Shown piece by piece: positions 1-11,140 of a stretch of 64,000 nucleotides of DNA. How positions within the stretch are numbered: position 1 is the first letter of the stretch; every line of letters begins with the position of its first letter. Origin of the DNA: Papilionanthe hookeriana x Papilionanthe teres (taxonomy: Eukaryota; Streptophyta; Magnoliopsida; Asparagales; Orchidaceae); the NCBI GenBank assembly GCA_022702705.1, contig CM040439.1:31870930-31934929 (forward strand), written 5' to 3'. Both the position numbers and the translations under genes were made by a program. The notes beneath the pieces were generated by a model. It made no database searches, had not been told where the DNA came from, and was given only the letters and a program-made list of their open reading frames with translations.

Positions 1-1431
1 TTGGATCGGATGCATCCAAGGAAGTAATTCAGCAAACTCGGCTCAGCTCGCCTCGGATACTTCTAACTCGCTAAATTCAGGCAAGCGGTTCGCCTGACGA
101 CCAACTTGAACGCAATGAGCTACTACGTTGAGCCTGTATTCATAACTCACCCTTGCGGCCGATACTCCATACAAGCTACAAGAGACGGCATGGCATCGGT
201 GTAGATTTCGCACAAGCCATAGAAAACAACATTGCCCTGCCGTGTATGACGACGTGGGATGCAACATGGTCTCATATGCTCATATGTACTTTCATGTCTT
301 TTTCATTATATTTCGTCACATCTTATAATGAAATAAAGAACAAGCCAAAGTCTACAAATAAGAAAAAAAAAATATAGTAACATAGGACAATAGAAGGCCA
401 TTCACTGTTTAGCTCCCTCTTGCTCACTTTCTTCTTGTTTCCCTTACGCTATAGTCTTTTGTGTGCTAGCCTAGGTGTTAATAGACAACTTGGGATTCAA
501 CAATGGGTATTTTCTATCATTTATCATGCATATCCAAATGATTTAAATTTATTTTCCGTAACCTTGTTTTCAAAAAAATATCATTCCAAACATTTACCTA
601 ATATAATTATCCATTAATTTATCTTTTGAGCATTTACATACATACAGCACAATTCTATGAAATAACATATCAAGCACCTAACTTTGATTTTTATATTTAT
701 AACACTTAAATCATTAATATCACATCAAAATTGCCATTAGTACCAACTTTACAAAGTGAAATAACAATTTTCATGCACATGTAAAGTGTTATGAATATAA
801 AAATTAAAGTTTAGATATTAGATGTGTAGATACATAAATACTGTGTTATGTAATTAAACCTTCCTTTTATCTTGTCTAGTTTTGTCACACATCCAAATTA
901 ACATTCTCATTTTTGCTAGATATGAATGATTTTTTTCAACAAAGATTCAGATATATACACCATCACCAACTTAATTATGGTTAACATAAATTTACCTTTA
1001 AGCCTCTCAATGATATCCTCTTTGCATAAATACTCCGAGAAACTTTTCTATTTTAATCATCCAATATTAACACTAGAAGTTATAATATCCTCATATATGC
1101 ATCTATTTTGTATGATAGACCCATAATACATAAATCTTTCATACCTATGTATCTTCTTAACTTTTAAAAATGTTGAACGATGATTATTAACATCACACCC
1201 AATAATATTATATATCATACTCAACTTTTATTCTGCTAATTATAAATAATTATGACGCGGGGGCTTACTGCAGACGTGGTACTGTAGCTATACAGTACCG
1301 CAGATGTACTACTGTACCTGCTAAGTACTGTAGGATTTTATAGTTGCAGGGACGGATACAGAGTCTCATTTTCATTTGTTATACTTTCTTTCCTATTATC
1401 GTTCATTTCTTTTTAGTCCTTTCATATATTT
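1..1431. other. Non-coding DNA, probably SRFR1 intron
   Basis: I see no exon or transposon with recognisable ends here. The first 270 bases are more GC-rich than the rest, which is strongly AT-rich. If the SRFR1-like gene continues leftward, as the open reading frame at its last visible exon suggests, this is part of a further intron. Confidence 0.5.
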
Positions 1432-2151
1432 TTTTTTTGAAAAAGCTCAAAGGCTAATATATTAAAAAAGAAAATGTACGGATATGTTGTATGATAAAGG
1501 CCAAAAAGGTACCTTACCCACACGGTATACAACACACAAGGGTCCCAAAAAGGAAAAATACATGCATACCCAAAAACTAAGTCTGCCAAACAATCACAGA
1601 ATCATGTAGCTAGAGAACGACCCAATTTGATCATATCTCTGCCTCTAGTTCTAGGAAGGTAGTCAACTAACAAGTTGTTAAGTTTGTTGTCATTACCCGA
1701 AACAACCAATATATCATCCGTTAAGTTCCTGAGTTATAGTAGGCCTTCATTCTCTTCTTCTTCCTGAATGTGTAAACCTGACATTCCTCATCGGATCAGT
1801 GTGTTGGTCGACAGATTGCCGGACATGTATGAGCTGTTGCACATCATGAGCCCCTTCCGCTTGACTGACATCAACAACTTGTTTGGTTCGATGAGGTGGT
1901 GGAGCCGCAGTAGAAAAATTGCCAATCGTTGCAACAATGCTAGGTTCTAGGGTATGTAAAGTATGAAATGTCTCATTTACACCTTAGGCTTCCTGAAGAC
2001 GAGGAGCTTCAAAGCTCTCCTGGTTATCATACTGAACATTGTCCTTTTTAAATAAAGTTCCTTCAGCATTCTTTTCAAAAAGATTTGAAGCTGTAGATTG
2101 CCCAGCTAAACCATCCGACAACATGTCACATAAACAAAAAAAAAATTGTTA

Positions 2152-2167
2152 GGGGGGATCTTTGGTA
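2152..2167. repeat. Target site duplication, left copy (16 bp)
   Basis: The sequence ggggggatctttggta occurs here and again at 3256-3271, at the two edges of the inserted LINE fragment. It is a perfect 16-bp target site duplication, typical in length for target-primed reverse transcription. Confidence 0.9.
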
Positions 2168-3255
2168 AAGAATGTTTTCTTTACCAAATGAAGAATCTAT
2201 TCTTCATCTTTTCTTTAATTGTTCTTTTGCTAGAGATGTTTGGAATATATGCTTAGCTACTTTAAAAATTTACGGAAACCGTCCGATATTTACAATGTTG
2301 CTTGATTTGTTTGAGAGTCGAAGTAAGATTGGTAAAGATTGTTTTCTTTGTATTCCAACTTATTATTTTGTGGTTTATTTGGATGTCCGGGAATGAGATG
2401 AGATTTAAAGATCTCACTCCTAATGCCATCTCTACTAGTAAGCTTATTATGGGTTACTTATATAAATGCTTGTCTTTGGTTCCTCCTAAGAAAAGACTTG
2501 CTCGTTCTCGTTCGTGGAGTTATGCGGACCTTGCGTATTCTCGTTTCGACAATTGTAGAAATTGCAATTTTATTAAATGGCAAAAGCCCATTATTCCTTT
2601 TTATCAAAATTAATATCGATGGTTGTTGGCGTGACAATGCTTGCTAGTGTTAGTGGCATTTGTAGAGATTCTTGGGGCTGTATTTTATTTTGGTTTGCAG
2701 CAAAAGCTATTTTTGATTCTCCTATTTGTGCTGAGTTTGATGCTATGATTTTCGGTCTGCAATTAGCAAAGAGAATTGGTTGTCGTTATGTAGAAATTGA
2801 AACTGATTGCCTTGTTCTTTGGAGGTATATTTGTTTGCAGGTGCCTCACCATTGGAGTTTGAATTTACATCTTAAGAAGATTCAGATTTTGCCTCAACAA
2901 ATCAATATTAAGTGGACACATATTAAACGCGATGGTAATAAGGCGGCGCATTCGGCAGCTAAGTTTGGTCTCTCCTTTCCTGGTGTTCGTATTTTTTCTA
3001 TGGTTCCGGATGCTCTTCTGAAGATTGCTTTGATTGATTTGATTTAGTGTCTGCTTTGTTTTATTGTTGTGTTTTGTTTGTTGTGTCGTGTGAGTTGTAT
3101 TTTCTTTTTTTTTTCTCGAAAGAGGTCCTTAGATTCTCTTATTTTTGCGTGAGTTGTATGGGGTGGTGTTAGATAAGACCTCTTTCCCGATTTTATACTT
3201 TTCTTTTTGGATGAAACACGTAGGGAGCATTGGGCTCTTTTATCAAAAAAAAGGG
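2168..3255 (+). mobile_element. 5'-truncated LINE: zf-RVT and RNase H end of ORF2
   Basis: This is the 3' part of a plant L1-type LINE. The first part (about 2172-2330) encodes a zf-RVT-like region with the motif HLFFNCSFARDVW. The second part (2577-3047) encodes an RNase H domain. Its four acidic/His positions can be seen: D in NIDGCW (about 2612), E in CAEFDAM, D in IETDC, and H in GNKAAHSAAK. A frameshift near 2640 separates the first Asp from the rest. The element ends in an A8 tail at 3245-3252. It is flanked by a perfect 16-bp duplication and splits an older half-LINE in the opposite orientation. It is dead on arrival: the RT core and endonuclease are absent. Confidence 0.85.
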
Positions 3256-3271
3256 GGGGGGATCTTTGGTA
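3256..3271. repeat. Target site duplication, right copy (16 bp)
   Basis: Identical to 2152-2167. It lies directly after the LINE A-tail, in a G-run three bases longer than the left one. Confidence 0.9.
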
Positions 3272-3799
3272 GTAGGAGGAAGAGCAGTTGACATTTCAAC
3301 CAATATTTCAATAGCCAGTGGATTGCACTCAAGGGTGAAAGAGGGGCAGGTGTGAGTTGGGGCAGAGGGCCCAATAATATTTTTACTCTGAGATTTTAAA
3401 TGAGGGTGCAAATTGTGACATTGAGAGTGAGAGTGTCCAAACATACGACAGTGGGTGCAGTAAAGTAGGAATTGCTCGAGTTCCACCCACTGCCAAAAGC
3501 CCTGGTGCTGTGAGCCAATCAAGAACTCCCCCGGAAAAGGTAAAGTAATATCTTGTTCAATCAAAAGTCTGGCTTCAGAAGGCAGATTCAGATTAACTGT
3601 AAGAATATTAGTTTTGAGGGATTTATTGTAAATCATAGCTAAGGAGTAGAGGAGTTCGTGACTGAAGAGATGGAACTTCAGACCCGGAAAACGCAACCAT
3701 ACAAGAACGATAAAAGGTTTAGTGAGAATCAAAATCGACCGTCCATTTTAAAACTTTCATCAGACGGTTATCTATTCGAACGTGTATTCTCTCAAACAA

Positions 3800-4553
3800 A
3801 TGAATATAATAGTAACAACACTCTCATTCTGAAGAGGTGGTAAACATGTCTCCTCAGCATCCGATGCTTCCTGAGGATGAGGAGCTGCGATGCTTTCTTG
3901 ATTATCAGACTAAACGATATCCTTTGGATGCAAGGATCCTGCAGAATTGTTTTCAACAGTGATAGAAGCTGTATGATGCCCAATTAAACCATCTGCCAAT
4001 ACATCAGCCGGAAGAACATAAATAGTATTGTCTCCGGTAGTGGGAGGGAGATGTGACATCGTGTAAACTAGTGCTTCAATAGTCGGTGAAATGCACTCGG
4101 GAGTGGAAGATGGAGAGGTATGAAGTGGGTCAGACTCATAAGCATTTTTACTTGGAGGTTTTAATTTTAGATGCAAATGATAACATTGAGAAAGGGAATG
4201 TCCAAACATACGGCAGTGGGTGCAGTAAAGAGGTATCCACTCGAGTTCTGCATGCTGCCAAAATCCCTGATGCTGTGTGTAAACCCATATCTCTTCCGGA
4301 AAAGGTAAAGTAATATCCCGTTCTATCAAAATTTTGGCTTCAGAAGGCCAAGTCAGATTTACTGTAAGCATATCAGTTTTGAGAGGTTTACCATATACCA
4401 TAGCTAAGGCGAAGAGGAGCTCTTGATCGTAAAGATGGACCTTCAAACCTGGGAAGCGCAGCCAAACATGAATGGTAGAAGGTTTAGTACGAGGGTCAAA
4501 ATCCACCGTCCATTTTAAAATATTCATCAATTGGTTGTCCATTCGAAGGAGTC
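3800..4553 (-). mobile_element. Second DUF4283/CCHC half-LINE copy, truncated
   Basis: A second copy of the same ORF1 lies directly beside the first in the same orientation. The open frame at 3910-4542 contains the end of a DUF4283 domain (WTVDFD, WLRFPGLKVHLYDQELLF, RDITLPFPEEIW). It also carries a complete CCHC knuckle, C-T-H-C-R-M-F-G-H-S-x3-C, near 4200-4235. About 210 codons are open, so this is the best-preserved stretch of the pair. Neither the family 3' tail nor its 5' start is present. The right side meets an LTR fragment at about 4554. Alignment to the first copy, including the region on both sides of the LINE insertion, shows they are paralogous copies. Confidence 0.75.
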
Positions 4554-5255
4554 TTCTTGTATTGTATTAAAGTTTGCAATTTAATTTTTGGCGTGAGTTT
4601 GTTTAGGATAGTCGCCGACATCCGTTTCTATTTTCGAGGGCTGAATTCGAGGAAATGAGTGGTGCTCTTGCTGTATCTCTTTCTTGAGGTGATGTTTATC
4701 TTCCCCATCCCTTTCCACATCCTCACCACGTCACTTCCGACCGCCCTCCATTGCTGCATCCGCCCCCAAATAGTTGCACCTTGTTGTTTTCCATGCAATT
4801 TCCTCAATCCACCCACTTGTCCTTGCTGCCACCACTCTGGACAGTCATCCTCTTGTTGTCCTGCAGTTCCACGTATCCCCTGTCACTTTAGCCGACATTC
4901 CCCCTCATTGCAGCCACCCAAAAACAATCTTTTCCTGCTGTATTATGTGGTTCCAGCCATCCATTCCTCTCCTTCCATTCTGCTGCCCTTGCCGCAACTC
5001 CTCTTCGTTTCTGACATCTGCATCTTTTGTTGTTGCCGTGCCTTCCAGCCTTCACTCACACTTTGCTACCTCGTCGGCGGGCCCAACCCTCGCCGATCAC
5101 TACCATACCCCGAGATCCAGCCTAGTTAGAATATGTGTCATGTGTGTTGCTATTTTTGATTTTTGGCATCGTGTGTTGTATTTTCTCTTGCATGTGCTTT
5201 GGTTGTAACAACCTATTTGCTTTCAGTAATAATATTTGTTTTTTCTTTTTTAAAA
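4554..5255 (+). mobile_element. Gypsy LTR fragment (5'-truncated)
   Basis: This matches the R/U5 half of the LTRs at 17641-23798 and 49653-50493. All share a start like ttgtatta-aagtttg, then a 'gccgacat' block, a long pyrimidine-rich stretch with tandem CCACC-like words, and an end like ttggttgtaa...aataatat. The U3 part and all internal sequence are missing. The apparent reading frames inside it are by-products of the CT-rich composition. Confidence 0.65.
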
Positions 5256-5711
5256 CATATTTTCTGACTTCAAGCAAACAGATGGGGCCATAAATAACAT
5301 TGTTATCTATCAAAAACAGTATATTTGGTTCAAATTATTTTACTAAATTAATTTATGTTATCTAAGAAAGATCAATTATGATTATGAACTTTCTTTTCAT
5401 TTGTTATTTTAGTAATGCGATAGTGTGACATCTAGATGTCTATAAAATTTACATGTTACAATTATTTAAAGATACCATTGAACCAAATAATTGTTTTCTG
5501 TTAGTAACATAACGTTAGGTAACTAACATCAGCGAACCAAAGAGTCCCAAGTCCAATTTCCATGAAGTGCTACTTCATATCCGCTTATAAGTTAAAACAA
5601 AGTAAAGCAAGTTAAACGTCAAGACACTGCTGTTTCAAACTAAGCGTTTTTATTTATCCGGGAACGACGAACAAGTTGAACACCTAACGATAAAAAGTAA
5701 AAAGGTCTTAC
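5256..5711. other. Intron sequence, no feature seen
   Basis: This AT-rich stretch lies between the LTR fragment and the last visible SRFR1 exon, whose GT donor is at 5710-5711 on the minus strand. I found no further exon in it. Confidence 0.5.
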
Positions 5712-5808
5712 CTTTTCAAGTGTATTAGCTTCAGAGATATGAAAAACTTTATCATCAACATGCACGTACTTCAAATCCCTTATGATAGACTTTGCAACAT
5801 CCAGGGTC
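5712..5808 (-). CDS. SRFR1: SRFR1-like exon (7th visible, most 3')
   Basis: The exon is bounded by an AG acceptor above 5808 and a GTAAG donor below 5712. It carries on the frame from exon 5890-5976: the split Arg codon AG|G is completed here. It encodes about 33 residues beginning T-L-D-V-A-K-S-I-I-R and including K-Y-V-H-V-D-D-K. This matches the conserved region after the 'VVRYFP' motif of SRFR1 proteins. It ends in phase 0 with Lys. The following exons, for the rest of the C-terminal region, were not found and probably lie left of the window. Confidence 0.8.
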
Positions 5809-5889
5809 CTGCATAAATGGAAAGATTATGGCACAACTCTTAAGAAACCTTTTAAGCCATTTAACATTTAAAAAGATTCATTATTACAC

Positions 5890-5976
5890 CTCAGATTCAT
5901 TGGGAAATAGCGGACAATTTTTGCTTGGCCTTGCAGAATTGGAGTCTGATGACTAAATCCAGGATCAGTCTCTTCA
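5890..5976 (-). CDS. SRFR1: SRFR1-like exon (6th visible)
   Basis: An 87-bp exon separated from the next one by an 81-bp intron, the only short intron in the visible gene. It encodes S-E-E-T-D-P-G-F-S-H-Q-T-P, then G-Q-A-K-I-V-R-Y-F-P. This corresponds to the conserved SRFR1 stretch usually read as SEEFN-GFGSHTP and GQAKVVRYFP. The Ser codon is split across the preceding intron (AG|T). The changes at FN to TD and GSH to SHQ are unusual for the family. Splice sites are canonical and the frame is open, so it looks functional but divergent. Confidence 0.85.
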
Positions 5977-8029
5977 CTGCAATTATGTTTGATTAAGAAA
6001 ATAAATTGCATAAGAGAACAGTAGAATCACTTAACAAATAATTTCATATGAGATGAAGAAAAAGAGAGAAAGAAAGAGAGAGGATCCTTATTGTTGAATA
6101 GAAAGAAATTGAATCTTTCAGTAAATATGAAATACCCAATCCCTGCCCACAGCCTCTTTTAAAAAATGAAACTTTTAGAAAAGTAACTGATGGAGCCATC
6201 GATAACAGAATTAAAGATGCCCTCCACCTGCACAATTCACCTTGATCTCTCCTAGGTGACTAGTCTCCTGTGTGCTTGTTCTCGCCTATAGTGATTGCCT
6301 TCGGTTTGTCTGCAACCCTATCTCTATTTTCCTTTGCGCAGAAAGATACCACCATAGGCATCCATTTCTCTAACTGAACCTTGCCACTACTTAAGGTAGA
6401 ATCTTTCAAAATGATTTGAATTTTTTCTCATTTATTCCAACTTTAACTCATACGGTATCATGGATTTTCAGTTCTCTAAATTATTTGAAAACATCCAACA
6501 TCAGTACCACAATCAAATTCAATGGTATTATTTACCTTTTGTGATCAAGCACCTTTCATTCTCTTGTTGGTTCACACACAAACCCTTTCATCGAGATGCA
6601 TCTCCTGAGGCTCACAACGAAAGAGCCAAAATTTTCCAACGATGAATATTTAATTATGATTTCTTAATTGGACGCTCAATAGTCTCAAACTTTCCATTGC
6701 TTAAATGGACATATTTCATGAGATTTCAAAAAAAGAAAGAAAAAGAGAGAGAGAGAGAAAAGGAATTTTCTCCAGACCACTTGTTCCAAGAAAATAATAT
6801 TATTAATGCATATACATTGTACTCGTTTATCTACTCTGCATCATAATGATTAGTTCATTTAGAACTATTGTAGCATCCTAAGATTTAAGTGGAGCAAACA
6901 TTTACCATAAATCCAAATGTCTAATAACAATAAAATGTGGAGCCTCCAGTTGCAATCTTTGAACATCATCCATAGTCTTAGATGATGGCAGATTCTATGA
7001 ATCCCAATCTACAAATAGTTTTTCTCGTGTTCTTTAAAACATCAGAGAGATTTTCTCCCTCTCCATCGATTTATATCACTTTCAAGCATAATGATGGTTG
7101 TGGAGGCCAGATTGAAGACTATTGTGGAAGTAGAGGAAAGCCCTGCTCTTCTTACTCTCACTGTAGTTGTATTAATCATCCTTCGGAACAATATTATGTC
7201 AAATGATATCTTCCTACTTTTGATCAAGAAATCAGTTGACTTGTCAAGAAGATGCATCAGACAAATCTAATAGGTTTGCATTGTTGTCAAATGTAATCCC
7301 AGAAGGACTGGTACAGTGATAAGAGAGGTTTGTCAAAACTGAGAAGAATAGAAGAGATTAAGACGAATTCAGAAAAGATCTTTCTAAGACTATCTAGAGA
7401 GTTGAGTGACTTTGAGAACTAGAAAACATTAGTTTAGTAGTTATAAGGACTGCTTGGCTCCATTATCCAAGAAAAGGCAATGTCATATCCTAGTAATTAA
7501 ACACAACTATAATCATTATTTCTTATAATAAATTCATTCTAAAGTTGATGTGGTACTCGCTTTTATTCATAATCAGCATTCCCTGTCGATAAAAAGGTTT
7601 GTTGCTGAAGAAAAAGGGATTGTGGCATTAAGAGAGGAAAAATACTACTCTAGGAGATTGAGAGAAGTAGGATTAGAGAGAAGACAGACATTCAAAGTAA
7701 GTTTCTTCTTACTCCTTTTTATTTCACCTAGTCTTCTACCGTTAATGAAATGTTAATTTTTTTTCTTCCAGATTAGCAAATCCAGATTAAAGCTATTCAG
7801 CTAGCTCAACATGTTAGTTATTTAAGATTTTTGAGTCAATTTGTTATAGAGCACTAGATTTAGAATAAGCTTGGCGCATGGTGTTAACGAAAAATAGCTA
7901 CAAGGAAACTTTAAAATTGCTCTTTACCATAAATCTTCAGCAGGATGACAGAAAAACATTGCCATCAACATCACAAGGAGAAAACAGGTGACTTAGCTAT
8001 CCAAGTTGCACTGCTCCTGTGGGTCATCC
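5977..8029. other. Intron sequence, no element identified
   Basis: Part of the 10,960-bp intron between exons 16937-17247 and 5890-5976. It contains purine-rich simple repeats (about 6050-6085 and 6725-6762) and AT-rich DNA. I could not assign any coding or transposon feature. Confidence 0.5.
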
Positions 8030-9216
8030 CACAGGATGCAGAGCTCCTAATGTTCCGCTGTTTGCAGATTCTGCGATCCTGGGAGACAGGGCAGAGAGTG
8101 TCTCTATTATTTTTGTTTCTATTTTCATTTTCTTTTCTTTATTTCCTACAAGTTCCTTGTTTTTTCTCTTTTCTGTTCTTACCTATTTCTCTAATTTCTA
8201 ATTAGGTATTGGGCTGTTTGGAATTTTCATGCTACTAATTTTATGAATTGAGACTTTTCTTGATTTTTTGCTCTTTGAAGTGCTGCAGCCTCTTTCTATT
8301 ACAAGTGGTGTATCTGTAGCTTGCCCAATAACAGGAGGTGGAACCCCCTCACCGTCCACTCACAAATTACTAGCTGTTTACAGCAGAAAACCGACGTTGT
8401 CCAGCTTCTTTCTCACTGTTCTACTCCTATTCACATTGATTTTCAGCCACCATCCATTCTCACGATCCCACAACCCATCCTACAACTTCCCTAACTCCTC
8501 CTTGTGTTCTATCACCCCTTCAAGTAACCCCAGAACGATGTATTTGATATCGTCAGTGGGAATCTTGCTTAGTAGAACAAGATGCTATGCCGCCAAGAAG
8601 AAACACTCAACGAGGCGCTCTAAAACAACTATGGAGGACATAACAACAATAAATCTTCCAATTATAGTGGAGGCTTGCTGACTTTGAAAAAACACAGTAT
8701 GGGGAAGCCACTGACAACAACAATGGTGACCACCCAGATAAAGAGAATGAATAAAACACTTCCCACCTAGAAGCTTCAAGTGACAGAGAGCCGATGTCGT
8801 GTCGAGTCGACATTGAGTATAGAGGAGAGATGGTGTAATACCAGAGTTAACCTAAAACACGACTTGAACGTCATATTTTATTGTTGACTGCAAAACAGTA
8901 TAAGGGCGACTCGACAACAACAATGCACTGCAGATAAGAAGACCAATGGAAAAATAAAGAAACAAATATAAATAACAAAAGACAGAAACAAGGCTTTCTA
9001 TCGAGGCGCCAGATCCAACGGTGGGTGAAGAGGAGTTTGCTGGAGCGGCTGTCGGGGAGGAGTTGTCGAGGTTGCTTGGAGGAGCCTGGGGGGGGGATGT
9101 TCGCGGTCTATTAGTGGTTATAGGAAGAGTTAGCAATGATGGGAGAATTTTAGGGAGGTGATCGACCCACTAGGGTGTGAATGCCAGGTTTAGTAACCCA
9201 AAACTTTTTTTCTTTT
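8030..9216 (+). mobile_element. Probable decayed 5' LTR region of the following gypsy
   Basis: The stretch leads into a primer-binding-like site at 9217. Its T-rich part (8095-8200) followed by a CT-rich part (8260-8560) has the same texture as the U3/R and pyrimidine blocks of the LTR at 49653-50493. At about 8830-9170 the composition flips and resembles the reverse strand of such an LTR ('taataccagag' then a 'ttttattgtt' stretch), so an antisense LTR piece may be embedded. Ends could not be defined. Confidence 0.35.
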
Positions 9217-9229
9217 ATATCAGAGCTAG
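9217..9229 (+). other. Degenerate primer binding site
   Basis: tatatcagagct followed by agccc corresponds to tggtatctgagct at the PBS of the minus-strand gypsy at 22696-22708. It is the tRNA-iMet-type site usual for plant LTR retrotransposons. Confidence 0.5.
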
Positions 9230-9379
9230 CCCAACCATAGCCCTTCCCTACGGTTCCCGGGTATCCGCCCCACCCAAGCCACAATTTTTTTCCTCTTCCT
9301 TACCCTCCTTTTCTTGTCTTCTCCCTTCTTTCTCTCGTCTCTTTCCTTCCATCATCCCCTTTCGAATCAAATTCCAGTC

Positions 9380-10342
9380 ATGCCGCCGCGACGATACGTG
9401 CAAAATCTGACCCAAAAATAAATACATCAGCAGATCCGCAAGGCTATGTTGGACAATGGAACCCAAGGCGGCATTACCCTCGACCGCAACCTCGAGAGTC
9501 GAAGAGGAGACCGCGACAACAATCTGAATCCACATCACCGGGAAGACATCAGCGGCGATGAATATCAACCACGTCACTTCATAATTCGATATCAAAGGAG
9601 ACCACGAGAGGATCCCACATCTGGCAAACACCGAGACTTCGACATCAAGAGGGACCTACCGGAGTTTGATAGATACATAGATTCCGATAACTTCATTAAA
9701 TGGTCGCAAGCAATCGAACGCAACTTTGAATATACCCGAGAATAACAGTATTTAAACTAGTCGCTAACAAATTGAAGAAAAGCGCCTTGTTATGGTGAGA
9801 AACCTACAGAGACAACGAAGAAGAGACGATATCGACATGATCACCCAGTGGGCAAACATAAAAAAAGCTATACAGAAGAAATACCTACTACTACTCCACT
9901 ACCGCCAGGATATGTTCCTCAACTCCACAATTCGCATCAGTGAGATCTTTCTGTTGAGGCGTTCATGATTTAGTTTGACCAATTACAGATGAAGAGCTAG
10001 TTAGTCGAGTAGGAGGAGCACACGATTGTACGTTACCTGGGACGCTTGAAGCCCGCCATTAGCAATGTTGTTCAACTACAACCCTATTGAACGTTGGGCG
10101 ATGTCCAAACCCTATCCTTAAAAGTAAAAAGACAACAAACGCAAGCCATGTCAAAATCCTCCTTCCGACAGTAGTCCACATTCAAGCCATCACCTACAAC
10201 CACACCTACCGACAACACATCCGGAGTCGGAAAAGCTGTGCCAGGGAGCGAGAAGCCACTTAGAGTGCCAGTCATCCGGGCAGCTCCTGCCTGAATATGC
10301 TTTAGGTGCTATGGCTACGATCACATCGCCGCCAACTATCCC
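9380..10342 (+). pseudogene. Ty3/gypsy gag (broken)
   Basis: The chosen start ATG at 9380 gives M-P-P-R-R, as in the minus-strand gypsy of this window. The frame breaks soon after and resumes at 9446-9745, where FDIKRDLPEFDRYIDSDNF followed by FIKW is the start of the retrotransposon gag domain. The gag core continues in other frames to about 10080. A zinc knuckle lies at 10298-10342, C-F-R-C-Y-G-Y-D-H-I-A-A-N-Y, with the final Cys changed to Tyr. Stops and frameshifts make it non-functional. Confidence 0.75.
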
Positions 10343-10499
10343 ACATATCGAGTTGTTCCATTCACGGATGAAGGCGTCGTCGACAAAATCGAGGAAGCAA
10401 CGTTGGAGAATAGTTCATAAGAAGTACTTCAACTTCCTGGAGATGAAGGCAAAATATTGGTCATTTGGAGGGTTATACAGACAACCAAAAAGAGACCCG

Positions 10500-11140
10500 T
10501 CATGGCTGAGGCACATCTTTGACACCACGTGTACAGTAAAAAAGCAAAGTCTGCAGTTTGATTATCGATGGTGGAAGTTGTGAAAACGTCGCCTCCATGT
10601 TAATGGTGAATAAGTTGGGATTAGCCACACAGAAACATCCTTGATCCTTTTCTCTCACCTGGCTTAAAAAGGGGAACGAGATACATGCAAATCAGGAGTG
10701 CTTTGCTTAGTCAAATTCTCAATCACCGATCAACTATAGGAGCAAGTCTAGTATGATGTAGTTCTAATGGACGCATGCCACATTCTATTGAGGAGGCTGT
10801 GGCTGTTCGACCATAACCTCAACACGACGGCTTCAAGAACACCTACACGTTTAACAAGGATGTAAAGCACATCATGTTGTTACCAGTCAAGGATGTGAGA
10901 AGCGTGATTGACACAAAGGATGCGTTAGTCTCACGGGCCACATTCTTGCCGTCAATTCGAGACGCGCCGAAGGCACTCGCTGATCACACTTCTCACATCT
11001 ATGAGAAGGTGCCAACGAAGAGAGAGAGAGAGATACCCACATGTCTAAAACTGCTACCCTATAATTCCAGGCTGTAATGCTTGACATACTTCCAGACAAA
11101 TTATCACCACTCAAGGATATCCAATACGCCATTTAATTCA
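10500..11140 (+). pseudogene. Gypsy protease to RT linker (broken)
   Basis: By position this holds the aspartic protease and the spacer before RT. The frames are too damaged to point to the D-S/T-G triad. A tract of GA repeats at 11020-11032 interrupts it. A short open stretch at 10874-11077 has no clear family match. Confidence 0.4.

Larger units (their letters stand above)
1432..3790 (-). mobile_element. DUF4283/CCHC half-LINE, split by a later LINE
   Basis: The minus strand encodes part of a plant LINE ORF1-type protein. A DUF4283 segment lies at about 3480-3732, including the motif DITLPFPGE. A CCHC knuckle, C-T-H-C-x4-H-x4-C, is near 3430-3470. The knuckle is followed by the hydrophilic region, which resumes at 2151 beyond the inserted LINE. 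The C-terminal motif QVYTFRKKKR is near 1750-1790. The left end (TATTAGCCTTTGAGCTTTTTC on the minus strand) matches the 3' tail of the half-LINEs at 56-64 kb. No endonuclease or RT lies between the ORF1 end and the 3' tail, so this copy is ORF1-only. The right boundary is approximate. The reading frame is broken. Confidence 0.75.

Noticed and set aside
4659..5208. Pro/His/Cys-rich overlapping frames (156 and 144 codons)
   Set aside because: They fall in a pyrimidine-rich LTR block; similar frames appear in every copy of this LTR but differ in sequence.
6982..7257. Overlapping frames on both strands in the 11-kb intron
   Set aside because: No motif, no splice context matching SRFR1, and both strands open by chance.
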